From: Methylophaga sulfidovorans
Lineage (GTDB): Bacteria; Pseudomonadota; Gammaproteobacteria; Nitrosococcales; Methylophagaceae
DNA: 33,662 nucleotides
Reading direction: 5' to 3'
Assembly: GCF_900114205.1 (NCBI RefSeq)
Contig: NZ_FOSH01000012.1
Span: 59,290 to 92,951 of the forward strand
Below the pieces are notes generated by a model. It saw nothing but the letters and a program-made list of their open reading frames with translations. It was not told where the DNA came from and ran no database searches. Below, one piece after another: positions 9,009-15,835 of the stretch (its first letter is position 1; each line of letters opens with the position of its first letter). Position numbers and translations under genes: made by a program.

Positions 9009-9887
9009 ATGACCATGAAGCTAAAGAATTTCAAAACAGTCTGGGGTCATACCGGTACCATTGAAGAAGCCGTTACCATGGCAAAAGAGGCTGAATTTTC
9101 AGGACTGGAAGCCCCTGCCAAACATGACGACCCAAAACACTTTCCAGCACTACAAGCAGCGATTGAAAAACACAATATTGAATGGATTCAGGAAATCTGC
9201 ACCGCCGGGTCTTATGTACCGAGACGTCGTGCCAGTGTGGAAGAACATCTCGCTGATCTGGAATCACAAATCATTTTAGGTAAATCGCTCAAACCTAAAT
9301 TTGTAAACGTGATGGGTGGCTGTGATGCCTGGCCAATCCAGACCAGTATCGACTTCTTTAAAGCTGCCATGGATATTGCAGATAAACATGGCGTGTTATG
9401 TTCTTTTGAAACACATCGTGGTCGTAGTTTTTATTGCCCATGGAATACGATGGCGATTTTAGAACACCTACCTGATATCAAAATCACCTGTGACTTCAGC
9501 CATTGGGTAGTGGTCAGCGAACGTTTAATGGATAGCGAATGGGATGCGATCGAACTCGCCGCTCAACATGCTCATCATATTCATAGTCGAGTAGGGTATG
9601 ACCAAGGACCACAAGTGCCACACCCGGCAGCACCCGAATATCAAGCGGCTTTAGAAAGTCATCAACGTTGCTGGGAAGCTATCTGGACAGCCCAGCGTAC
9701 ACGTGGCTATTCGGAAACCACCATGACTCCCGAGTTTGGTCCGGATGGTTATTTGCATCATCTGCCATTTACCAATGCACCCATTGCAGACCTCTGGGAA
9801 ATTAATAGCTGGATTGGTTATACCGAACAGCAGCATTTTGAACAATGGAAACAAGCGAATACATTAGCTGAGGTGTCTCATGGCTAA
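9009..9887 (+). CDS. Sugar-phosphate isomerase/epimerase-like TIM-barrel protein
   Basis: 292-aa protein of the xylose isomerase-like TIM-barrel superfamily (AP endonuclease 2 fold), usually metal-dependent. The expected metal-binding points are visible in order: Glu in SFETHRG, Asp/His in CDFSHW, His in HHIHSR and Glu in TPEFGP. The substrate cannot be told from the sequence. A longer frame begins at 8961 but adds a hydrophobic, unlikely N-terminus; the ATG at 9009 has an upstream GAAGAGA. The last 8 bp (ATGGCTAA) overlap the start of the desaturase gene, which indicates translational coupling and a shared pathway. Confidence 0.8.
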   Translation: MTMKLKNFKTVWGHTGTIEEAVTMAKEAEFSGLEAPAKHDDPKHFPALQAAIEKHNIEWIQEICTAGSYVPRRRASVEEHLADLESQIILGKSLKPKFVNVMGGCDAWPIQTSIDFFKAAMDIADKHGVLCSFETHRGRSFYCPWNTMAILEHLPDIKITCDFSHWVVVSERLMDSEWDAIELAAQHAHHIHSRVGYDQGPQVPHPAAPEYQAALESHQRCWEAIWTAQRTRGYSETTMTPEFGPDGYLHHLPFTNAPIADLWEINSWIGYTEQQHFEQWKQANTLAEVSHG

Positions 9888-10893
9888 CTCATTTCAACTT
9901 CGTGATCCCGCCGGGGCGAAATACAGTATCGGCGTATTGGCTTATATCACTGTCACCTATTTTGGTGGCTGGGCAGCTATGTTTGCCAATAACTGGATAA
10001 TTAATATTCTGGGCATGCTGGCCTGTGCTCACGGCATGATTATCGCGGCTTATTTATTACACGAATGTGGTCATAACGCCTTATTTAAAGACAATAAGGA
10101 TAATGCCAAACTCGGCAAAGTCCTTAACTGGATTACCGGCAGCTGCTACGGACGCTTTGAAGATATTCGTTATAAACACATGCGTCATCATGTCGATAAC
10201 TGTGATCCCGTGGTGTGGGATTACCGTAGCTTTTTAAAACGACATCCAGTTATGGAAAAGGTCGTCAAAGCAGCGGAATGGGCTTATATTCCCGCCATCG
10301 AAATTATGATGCACACCATGTTGGTGTTTGCGCCATGGGCTATTGCATCAAAGCGTGATCAACGTCGTCGGGTATTGACAGTGGTATTAATTAGAGGCGC
10401 TTTATTGCTGGCGGTATTGCTCATCAGTGTTAAAGCCTTTGTGTTATACGCCGTTGCTCAATGCGTGTTGTTCACTGTACTTCGTTTTATGGACTGTTAT
10501 CAGCATAACTATGAAGTGATTTTTAATCTGGATGATCCTGATGCCGTGTTCCCTCATCGTCGGGATTTTGAGTACGAGCAGGCCAATACATACAGCAACT
10601 TATTGTCACATCGTTATCCGTGGCTGAATATGCTGGTGCTGAATTTTTGCTATCACAACGCCCATCATCAGAAACCCATATTGAACTGGTATGAGCTACC
10701 GGCTTTACACAAAGAAATGGGTGAAAAAGTCGCACCACAAACACTGACTTTCTGGGAGCAAGCTCGCTCTTATCACAAGCATCGTGTCGCTAGAATTTAT
10801 GCTGAAGAATACGGTGATGATGAAGTAACAACATCACTAAAAGAGGGAAGAGCGGTAGGAGTGGATGCCTTAAGTTTTCTCACTGCCTTTTAA
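9880..10893 (+). CDS. Membrane fatty acid desaturase/hydroxylase family protein
   Basis: 337-aa membrane di-iron enzyme. The three histidine boxes are intact: HECGH (61-65), HMRHH (100-104) and HNAHH (259-263), with an additional His209 in DCYQHN. Four or more membrane helices lie at about 15-60, 140-155 and 165-205. The chemistry would be O2-dependent desaturation or hydroxylation of a lipid or other hydrophobic substrate. The substrate is unknown. Its start overlaps the isomerase-like gene by 8 bp, an unusual partner for a desaturase, so a dedicated small-molecule pathway is possible. The convergent TetR gene follows after 19 bp. Confidence 0.88.
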   Translation: MANSFQLRDPAGAKYSIGVLAYITVTYFGGWAAMFANNWIINILGMLACAHGMIIAAYLLHECGHNALFKDNKDNAKLGKVLNWITGSCYGRFEDIRYKHMRHHVDNCDPVVWDYRSFLKRHPVMEKVVKAAEWAYIPAIEIMMHTMLVFAPWAIASKRDQRRRVLTVVLIRGALLLAVLLISVKAFVLYAVAQCVLFTVLRFMDCYQHNYEVIFNLDDPDAVFPHRRDFEYEQANTYSNLLSHRYPWLNMLVLNFCYHNAHHQKPILNWYELPALHKEMGEKVAPQTLTFWEQARSYHKHRVARIYAEEYGDDEVTTSLKEGRAVGVDALSFLTAF

Positions 10894-10926
10894 TAAAAAA
10901 AGCCCTTGGTGTTTACTGAGAGCTTT
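10894..10926. terminator. Bidirectional terminator between desaturase and TetR genes
   Basis: Imperfect 8-bp stem (aaagccct at 899-906 of this kilobase with agagcttt at 919-926, one mismatch) flanked on the left by seven A residues. Read on the minus strand, this gives a hairpin followed by a U-tract, a good terminator for the TetR gene, whose stop codon lies in the loop. It can also serve the desaturase operon. Confidence 0.6.
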
Positions 10927-11524
10927 GTAATAAACGCACAAACTCAGTCACATAAAATTCGATATTGTCTTCAAGCTGATTAAGCTTGGGATTCACCATC
11001 CAGCTTTGTGTCACGCCCATCAGATAGCTATACATGGACATAGCCACCACCTGACTATCTGTGTTGGCTTTGCTATCTGCTTGCTGGCGATAGCGTTCAA
11101 CAAAACCAGCAAAAGTCGTGATAAGAGAAACCGTTAAGGCGCGTTCACGCTCCAATGATGGTGATACCGATTCCGTGTACTCGGTTTTATTCAGCAAAAT
11201 TTCAAACGACTGACGGTAATATGCATCATCAAACAATAAACTCAGCCATTGTCGGGCAAAATTACTGGCTGCTTCGATGGGCGCCTGACTGTCATCACAC
11301 TGAGCAATCAGCTTCTCTAATGGCGCCTGAGAGTAGGCGATAATCTCTTCAAACAACTCCTCTTTATTAGCAAAGTGCCAATAAATCGGCCCACGCGAAC
11401 AACCCGCCTCATCAGCAATCAACCGTAAGGTCGTGCCACTGTAACCACGCTGACCAAATAACTTCAACGCTGCATCAATCACTTTCTGCCGGGTTTTCGC
11501 TGCATCTTCTTTGCTTCGTTTCAT
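10913..11524 (-). CDS. TetR/AcrR-family transcriptional repressor
   Basis: 203-aa regulator. The N-terminal helix-turn-helix (about 11-57: TRQKVIDAALKLFGQRGYSG, then TLRLIADEAGCSRGPIYWHF) is a close match to the AcrR/TtgR branch. The C-terminal ligand-binding region is helical. No efflux pump genes are in the window; the nearest target candidates are the convergent isomerase-desaturase operon. The 171-bp gap to the integrase gene upstream holds its promoter. Confidence 0.9.
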   Translation of the reverse strand: MKRSKEDAAKTRQKVIDAALKLFGQRGYSGTTLRLIADEAGCSRGPIYWHFANKEELFEEIIAYSQAPLEKLIAQCDDSQAPIEAASNFARQWLSLLFDDAYYRQSFEILLNKTEYTESVSPSLERERALTVSLITTFAGFVERYRQQADSKANTDSQVVAMSMYSYLMGVTQSWMVNPKLNQLEDNIEFYVTEFVRLLQSSQ

Positions 11525-11695
11525 GAGTATTTTTTGTGAGAGAAAATAAGATAGTAGCTTGAGGTGGGGAATGCTTCAAATATAGCGATTATCATTTCTT
11601 GTCAGAGCCGTTAGCACACATTTCTTTTTGCTGTTAATAGCTGTTGAGTATTCAACAACAATTGAAAGATAAACATACTGGTGGAATTTAATGAC

Positions 11696-12670
11696 TTATA
11701 AATCACGTATTCGGTCTAAAGGGCTTATCACTCCTTGAGCACCTTGTTTAAGAACATGTGTATAAATCTCGGTTGTTTTCACATCTGCATGACCTAACTG
11801 TTGTTGTACCGTTCTAATATCTGCACCTGATTGCAGTAGATGAGTTGCGAATGAATGCCGTAGGGTATGGCTTGTAACTTGTTTCATAACTCCCGCTTCT
11901 TGAGCTGCATGTTTAATTATTTTATTCAAACCACTTTCATCAAAATGATGGCGACGAATCTTTCTTGATTGAGGATCAACAGATAGTTTTGATGCTGGAA
12001 AAAGGTATTGCCACCCTAAATCAAAACGGCTTTTTGGATATTTTCGGGCCAGTCCATCCGGCATCCAAACACCATCATATTGCGGATTTGATAGATCAGT
12101 TTGCAAGAGCCTGTTCACACGTTCTATTTCAGCTTTTAATGGTGCATGTAACTCTTTCGCTAAGGTGACAATGCGATTTTTTGCTCCTTTACCATCCCAT
12201 ACATGCAGTTGGCTCAAATCAAATTGAACATCCTTCACCCGCAAACGTAAAAGCTCCATTCGCCTTAGACCCGATCCGTATAACAACGAAACCATCAACT
12301 TCTTCACACCCGATAATTGGGAAATCAAACAACTGATTTCATCAACCGTTAATACGACAGGTAATTTTTTCTTTCGGCTGGATTTTTTGAAGGTTCCCAC
12401 ATAACCGACTTCTTGTTCTAGGAACTTTGTTTTCATAAAAACAATGGCATTTAATGCGATCGCTTGAGTTGCAGCTGAAACATGCCGATTCACTGCTAAA
12501 TGCGTTAAGAATTGTTCTATATGACGGTCACCTAATTCTCTAGGATGTTGCTTACCATGGAAAACTATGAAATATTTAATCCAGTATAGGTAGGTTTTAA
12601 CTGTTCGACGACTATATCGCCTGGTCAGCATGAAGGATTCGATTGAACTTAAAAATGGAGATTTTGCCAT
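11696..12670 (-). CDS. intI: Integron integrase (IntI-type tyrosine recombinase)
   Basis: 324-aa site-specific recombinase that inserts and excises gene cassettes between attI and attC sites. Catalytic residues are visible: Arg136 (GLRRMELL), a Lys in the WDGKGAKNR hairpin, His268 and Arg271 (HTLRH), His294 (LGHADVKTT) and the nucleophile Tyr303 (EIYTH). The additional IntI-specific domain between the two halves of the catalytic core is present at about 203-245 (LARKYPKSRFDLGWQYLFPA then RRHHFDESGL). This distinguishes IntI from XerC/D and phage integrases. It is divergent from the cassette array, the normal integron layout. AAGAGG lies 8 bp before the ATG. Nothing suggests inactivation. Confidence 0.96.
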   Translation of the reverse strand: MAKSPFLSSIESFMLTRRYSRRTVKTYLYWIKYFIVFHGKQHPRELGDRHIEQFLTHLAVNRHVSAATQAIALNAIVFMKTKFLEQEVGYVGTFKKSSRKKKLPVVLTVDEISCLISQLSGVKKLMVSLLYGSGLRRMELLRLRVKDVQFDLSQLHVWDGKGAKNRIVTLAKELHAPLKAEIERVNRLLQTDLSNPQYDGVWMPDGLARKYPKSRFDLGWQYLFPASKLSVDPQSRKIRRHHFDESGLNKIIKHAAQEAGVMKQVTSHTLRHSFATHLLQSGADIRTVQQQLGHADVKTTEIYTHVLKQGAQGVISPLDRIRDL

Positions 12671-12888
12671 GCTAATTGCCTCTTCCGTGAAACAAACTCA
12701 TTTCAACGATAACAAAAATTTGGCACTATTTTTCCAACCTGGTTCAAGTTTTTGGCCTTATAATTCTGGGGTGTTAAATTAATATGTTTTATAATCAATA
12801 TGTTATGGTTTTTAAAAATGAATTATAAGGCCGCCTGTTTAATATTTATTATGAGGCCACTGGCCTCATAAAACACACTGTTATATTT
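12671..12888. promoter_or_regulatory. attI region and divergent integron promoters
   Basis: 218-bp AT-rich spacer between intI and the first cassette. The likely attI crossover is G12880^TT in ctgttatattt, matching the junction at the third attC (acgttatattt). A second GTTRRRY match (gttaaat) is at 12773-12779. A TATAAT at 12790-12795 could be the -10 of the cassette promoter, but its -35 is unclear. I found no convincing LexA box. The segment also carries the TTATRAGGCC repeats described separately. Confidence 0.6.
12754..12871. repeat. Four TTATRAGGCC motifs forming nested inverted repeats in attI region
   Basis: GGCCTTATAATTC at 12754-12766 is the perfect 13-bp inverse of GAATTATAAGGCC at 12820-12832. 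A second pair, TTATGAGGCC (12849-12858) and GGCCTCATAA (12862-12871), forms a tight hairpin with a 3-nt centre. All four share the core TTATRAGGCC. Candidate integrase or regulator binding sites. Confidence 0.8.
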
Positions 12889-13242
12889 ATGGAGACTTCG
12901 GTGAAAATTTCAGGGAAAGATGCGGTATTAATTTTGGCCAAACACCCAACACTTGTAGATCTGCACAAAAAAGATCAGACAGACAAGTTTTGGTCTTACA
13001 AATTGAAAGTAGGCTCTAGGGCTGAGTTTGCATTCGATCCGCACACGAAGCGAGATTTAATCATCCGCTTTGACCAAGAGCCGCCCAAAATTCCGGGTGT
13101 AGAGAAAATTGAAAATTTAGGATCCAAATCTATCTCGACCGCTCTTGATCGGGTGTTCAGCGGTGGTAAGCACACGGCAAAATTCAAAGCAGTTATCTTT
13201 GATGAATCTACTTTGCTGAGTGTAATCAGAGGATTAACGTAA
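12889..13242 (+). CDS. Integron cassette 1 protein, hypothetical
   Basis: Soluble protein of up to 117 aa. No signal peptide, membrane helix or known motif is seen; I do not recognise the family. It is mixed alpha/beta in character with many Lys and Asp residues. The ATG at 12889 lies only 8 bp inside the cassette. A GTG at 12901 has a GGAG six bases upstream and may be the true start, giving 113 aa. It is the first cassette, hence closest to the presumed cassette promoter and likely the best expressed. Its attC begins 4 bp after the stop codon. Confidence 0.75.
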   Translation: METSVKISGKDAVLILAKHPTLVDLHKKDQTDKFWSYKLKVGSRAEFAFDPHTKRDLIIRFDQEPPKIPGVEKIENLGSKSISTALDRVFSGGKHTAKFKAVIFDESTLLSVIRGLT

Positions 13243-13245
13243 AAA

Positions 13246-13346
13246 ATATAACAAGTCGCAGCAGTACGCGGCCGATGGCCGCCGGACGTCCTTTACGTGG
13301 CTCCTTGGTCGCCACTCCAAGGTCGCCGCTGTGCTTAGCGTTAAAT
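13246..13346 (+). other. attC site 1 (end of cassette 1)
   Basis: 101-bp recombination site. It starts with tataacaag (R'' region, 13247-13255) and ends with gcgttaaat (R' GTTAAAT at 13340-13346). The outer arms are imperfectly complementary, and the inside contains smaller stems (cggccgatggccg; ccttgg paired with ccaagg). Cleavage is expected at G13340^T13341. Confidence 0.88.
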
Positions 13347-13361
13347 GACAAAGGAGAAATG

Positions 13362-13721
13362 ATGCACGAAGATATAGTCTGTAAGCAATTAGAAAAGTTA
13401 GTTGATGAAATCAACGCTTCTAACTCTAACTACAAAATAAAATTCAATAGGCAAGTCAAGCAAACCAAAAATATGAGCTTGTCAGGGGCAAATGGCCGTC
13501 TCGGTGTACAGCCATCAAGTGTTGGCTATGATATTTCTCTTTCTGGTAAGTCTATCCAAAAACAGATGTATTCATTTATGAAAGAGCTTTGTAATAAAGA
13601 GTGTGATGGCTACAAACAGCTAAACACAAAACTTGGTAAAAAAGACCAACCATACTGGCGTGTATCTGATTTCTCGGTTGTAAAAAAAGCAGCTTATAAT
13701 TATGCAACAACTTCAGAATAA
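13362..13721 (+). CDS. Integron cassette 2 protein, hypothetical
   Basis: 119-aa soluble protein starting MHEDIVCKQLEKLVDEIN. The true start is the second of two adjacent ATGs (13359 and 13362), placed 5 bp after AGGAG, just inside the cassette. The reading frame is open back to 13275, but that part is attC1 sequence and not gene. No recognised domain; a serine-rich, strand-forming middle (NMSLSGANGRLGVQPS, then GYDISLSGKS) follows an N-terminal helix. No signal peptide. The attC begins 5 bp after the stop. Confidence 0.82.
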   Translation: MHEDIVCKQLEKLVDEINASNSNYKIKFNRQVKQTKNMSLSGANGRLGVQPSSVGYDISLSGKSIQKQMYSFMKELCNKECDGYKQLNTKLGKKDQPYWRVSDFSVVKKAAYNYATTSE

Positions 13722-13726
13722 AAAGC

Positions 13727-13823
13727 ATTTAACAAGTTTAGGCAAAGGACTGGCAAACCTGTCACTTAAATTGCTTTCGCAATTACGTGCCAGCTCCGCC
13801 AGCCCATGCTAAAGGCGTTATAC
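13727..13823 (+). other. attC site 2 (end of cassette 2)
   Basis: 97-bp site. The R'' box ATTTAAC (13727-13733) matches RYYYAAC exactly; the R' box is GTTATAC at 13817-13823. The inner arms tttaggcaaaggactggc and gccagcccatgctaaa pair with small bulges. A 6-bp hairpin (aattgc/gcaatt) caps the structure. Cleavage expected at G13817^T13818. Confidence 0.92.
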
Positions 13824-13831
13824 GCAAAATA

Positions 13832-14260
13832 ATGAATAGTGAACTACGTTCAAAATTAATTAAAGTAGCTCTAGAGTGGCAAGATCGTTATGGGGTTGCA
13901 CCACAAATAACAACACCACTATCAGAATATGATGCTGCCATGTTAGTAGGTATGCCAGAGCAAGAGTACTCAGATTTCATGCAGGACATTACTGCCGTTA
14001 ACAGAGGCTCTGATTTTGTTTATAAAAACATTAGGTACCAAGTCAAAGGCAACCGACCAAGTGGCAAGCCTGGCAGTAAAGTAACAATGGTACCAAAGGC
14101 CACAAACTACGAATGGGACAAACTAATATGGGTGCTATACGACAAATATTATGTAATTCTAGAGGCATGGCTATGGGACGTAGAAGAATATAAAGAAAAG
14201 TTTCACAGCATTAAGCGTTTATCTCCAAACCATTACCGTGAGGGTAAGCAGCTTGCTTAA
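13832..14260 (+). CDS. Integron cassette 3 protein, hypothetical (possible nuclease-like fold)
   Basis: 142-aa soluble protein from the ATG at 13832, which is 14 bp inside the cassette and lacks a clear ribosome site. The frame is open upstream to 13787, but that is attC2 sequence. The centre reads FVYKNIRYQVKGNRPSGKPG, then a strand-helix unit ending WDKLIWVLYD. A strand carrying Q-x-K after an acidic helix, followed by a Lys/Arg-rich loop, is reminiscent of PD-(D/E)xK nuclease-like proteins, but this is only a resemblance. No signal peptide or membrane segment. The attC begins 6 bp after the stop. Confidence 0.78.
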   Translation: MNSELRSKLIKVALEWQDRYGVAPQITTPLSEYDAAMLVGMPEQEYSDFMQDITAVNRGSDFVYKNIRYQVKGNRPSGKPGSKVTMVPKATNYEWDKLIWVLYDKYYVILEAWLWDVEEYKEKFHSIKRLSPNHYREGKQLA

Positions 14261-14266
14261 AAATGC

Positions 14267-14329
14267 GTATAACAAGTCGTTCAAAAATGACCGCCAAAAA
14301 GCGGCGGCATTTTAACTCAAACGTTATAT
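14267..14329 (+). other. attC site 3 (end of cassette 3)
   Basis: Compact 63-bp site: R'' gtataac (14267-14273), R' gttatat (14323-14329). The outer arms share tcaaaaatg/cattttaac complementarity and the centre is a GC-rich stem (ccgcc/ggcgg). This is about the minimum attC length, much shorter than sites 1 and 2. Cleavage expected at G14323^T14324. Confidence 0.88.
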
Positions 14330-14352
14330 TTTTTGAGAGAGGCGTTTTATAA

Positions 14353-14439
14353 ATGGATGATGCAGAGATTGTCTCAACTGAAATCTGCAAAGAGCTGTTC
14401 GAGTCATATCTCCCGCATAGAGTGAGTATTCCGAGCTGA
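14353..14439 (+). CDS. Short ORF after the last attC, probably a truncated cassette gene
   Basis: A 28-codon frame (MDDAEIVSTEICKELFESYL...) starts 30 bp after the last attC cleavage point, exactly where a fourth cassette's gene would begin, and stops early at 14437-14439. GAGAGAGGCG lies upstream. It may be the 5' stump of a cassette gene lost by deletion. I cannot identify it and it may not be translated. Confidence 0.3.
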   Translation: MDDAEIVSTEICKELFESYLPHRVSIPS

Positions 14440-14488
14440 TATGTACATGTTCATCTAACAAAATTGCTTGAATAAAGGAGAGAGAAAA

Positions 14489-15007
14489 ATGAAAAAAATT
14501 ATTTTTTTGGCTCTTCTGATGCTTCCATTACAGTCATTTTCAGCAGAAAGTGAAGCATTAATTTCTCTGCTCAAAACATCGCCGGAAAAAATTCAACAAG
14601 CCTCAGAAAACCTCAAAGAATTAGAGACACTGAAAAAACCTGGCATTATCAACGCAACTCCTGACCTTATCGCCGATTACAATCATATTTACATTGCAAA
14701 AAAGCAGGTACCAGTATTGAGCGGGACCTTCCTGGCCTTAGATCATGAATATTTAGATAACTATATCGGGTGTTGTGTGAATCCAGGTGTTGCCGTCGTT
14801 CTTCATATGGAAAAGGAGGGGGCTGATTTATCAGCAGTAGACCAGTTTGCAAAGGAAAATGTTTGTACGATTACGCCTTTTGAACAGTCTCCAATGATTA
14901 AGGAAGTGGAAGAGGCTATCTTTCATAATTTCAAAAAAGAAAACATAGTGGTGTTTTCCTGTAAGTTACGAGATCGTATTAAGGACTCGACGGAGTCAAC
15001 AAAGTGA
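14489..15007 (+). CDS. Secreted hypothetical protein downstream of integron
   Basis: 172 aa with a clear signal peptide (MKKIIFLALLMLPLQSFSA, cleavage near residue 19-20), so exported. The ATG at 14489 follows the strong AAGGAGAGAG site. The mature protein starts with an amphipathic helix, then contains VPVLSGTFLALDHEYLDNY and a Cys-Cys pair (IGCCVNP), plus two later cysteines (ENVCTI, VFSCKL), suggesting disulfides. No recognised family. It lies past the last attC and is not followed by one, so it may belong to a decayed cassette or to the host flank. Confidence 0.75.
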   Translation: MKKIIFLALLMLPLQSFSAESEALISLLKTSPEKIQQASENLKELETLKKPGIINATPDLIADYNHIYIAKKQVPVLSGTFLALDHEYLDNYIGCCVNPGVAVVLHMEKEGADLSAVDQFAKENVCTITPFEQSPMIKEVEEAIFHNFKKENIVVFSCKLRDRIKDSTESTK

Positions 15008-15172
15008 TTAGCTAATTCCATCACCACCAATACTCAATGTTGGCTGTGTTGCCAATTGGGTTGAACTGGGGTTAACCGTGATTAAAGCAGATAAGGAATT
15101 TGCTTATACGCTTTGGAACGGAGTGTTTTTTAGAAGTAACAAAATTTTGCCTTAATAAACGGAGAACTCGCA

Positions 15173-15568
15173 GTGATTAAGCAAGTGGGTAATACAAAAA
15201 TCAAAGAAAGACATAAACTGACATGTCATTGTGGAGAGGTTGAATTATTGCTGCATCTTCCAGATGGAATTGTAAATCCGAGACGGTGTAACTGCTCATT
15301 GTGCAGAAGGAAAGGAGCGATTGTTAGCACTGTGCAATTGGATGGCTTAGAAGTGATCAAAGGAGCAGAAATGCTCAAGCTCTATCAATTTAATACGATG
15401 GTAGCGAAACATTATTTCTGTTCAAACTGTGGTATTTATACCCATCATAATCCTCGTTCTAACCCTTTAGAATACGGTTATAACATAGGTTGTTTGGAAG
15501 GTGTCAATCCTTTTGAACTGGGTGTTGTGCCCACCTCCGATGGTATAAATCACCCTTTAGATCAATAA
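15173..15568 (+). CDS. GFA-family (glutathione-dependent formaldehyde-activating-like) zinc protein
   Basis: 131-aa protein of the GFA/CENP-V fold. Zinc-binding cysteines are in the expected order: CHC (19-21), CNCSLC (39-44) and CSNC (83-86), with the family's later IYTHH and NPL segments. Founding members speed the condensation of formaldehyde with glutathione, though most homologues have unknown substrates. In a methylotroph a formaldehyde role is plausible but unproven. Start is GTG at 15173 with GGAG eight bases upstream. The 165-bp gap before it holds no convincing gene. GFA genes are common passengers of integrons and islands, which fits its position. Confidence 0.88.
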   Translation: MIKQVGNTKIKERHKLTCHCGEVELLLHLPDGIVNPRRCNCSLCRRKGAIVSTVQLDGLEVIKGAEMLKLYQFNTMVAKHYFCSNCGIYTHHNPRSNPLEYGYNIGCLEGVNPFELGVVPTSDGINHPLDQ

Positions 15569-15684
15569 ACAAAACAATCACTTATTACCCAAAAATCTAA
15601 ACGCTCATTATAAATAAGTTAAGAGTGCCTATACTTAATTTAGAGTGTAAGTGTCTGTTTTAAATGTGAAATGTTAAAGGGGAA

Positions 15685-15715
15685 CTTCTGCCAAATTATT
15701 TGGCAGAGGTTTTTT
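15685..15715 (+). terminator. Strong intrinsic terminator
   Basis: A 10-bp stem (cttctgccaa with ttggcagagg, one G-T pair) and 5-nt loop, followed by six T. It lies 117 bp after the GFA stop and should end transcription of the integron-side genes. The rest of 15569-15835 has no gene I can support; a possible small transcript is discussed among the findings. Confidence 0.85.
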
Positions 15716-15835
15716 ACTGCTTAAATCTAACTAAATTCACCTACCTCTTATGCTTCAATCTTTTCAAGATTTTCGCTGAGGTGCCGCCATTACTCATATA
15801 TAACTATTTTCACATTTAATTTAAGGGCTGCCATC

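Larger units (their letters stand above)
11696..14329. mobile_element. Chromosomal integron: intI, attI region and three cassettes
   Basis: A complete integron platform: intI on the minus strand, an attI/promoter region, then three head-to-tail cassettes on the plus strand. Each cassette has one ORF and ends in an attC. Cassette limits from the G^TT cleavage points are approximately 12881-13340, 13341-13817 and 13818-14323. No resistance gene is recognised and no transposase borders the array, so it looks like a sedentary chromosomal integron. Foreign-looking genes continue to 15568 without further attC sites, possibly eroded cassettes. Confidence 0.92.

Noticed and set aside
12671-12888. LexA (SOS) box controlling intI
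   Set aside because: Searched for CTGT-N8-ACAG by eye; only half-sites are present.
13275-13361. N-terminal extension of the cassette 2 protein
   Set aside because: This stretch is attC1 sequence that happens to be open in frame; the ribosome site and start lie inside the cassette at 13351-13362.
13787-13831. N-terminal extension of the cassette 3 protein
   Set aside because: It is the right half of attC2, not gene sequence.
15008-15100. Possible attC after the secreted-protein gene (GTTAACC at 15072, small stem ttggc/gccaa)
   Set aside because: The outer arms do not pair and no matching R'' box is found.
15573-15625. Attachment-site-like palindrome after the GFA gene (acttatt/aataagt)
   Set aside because: The R''/R' core triplets are not complementary; the simple inverted repeat alone is not enough.
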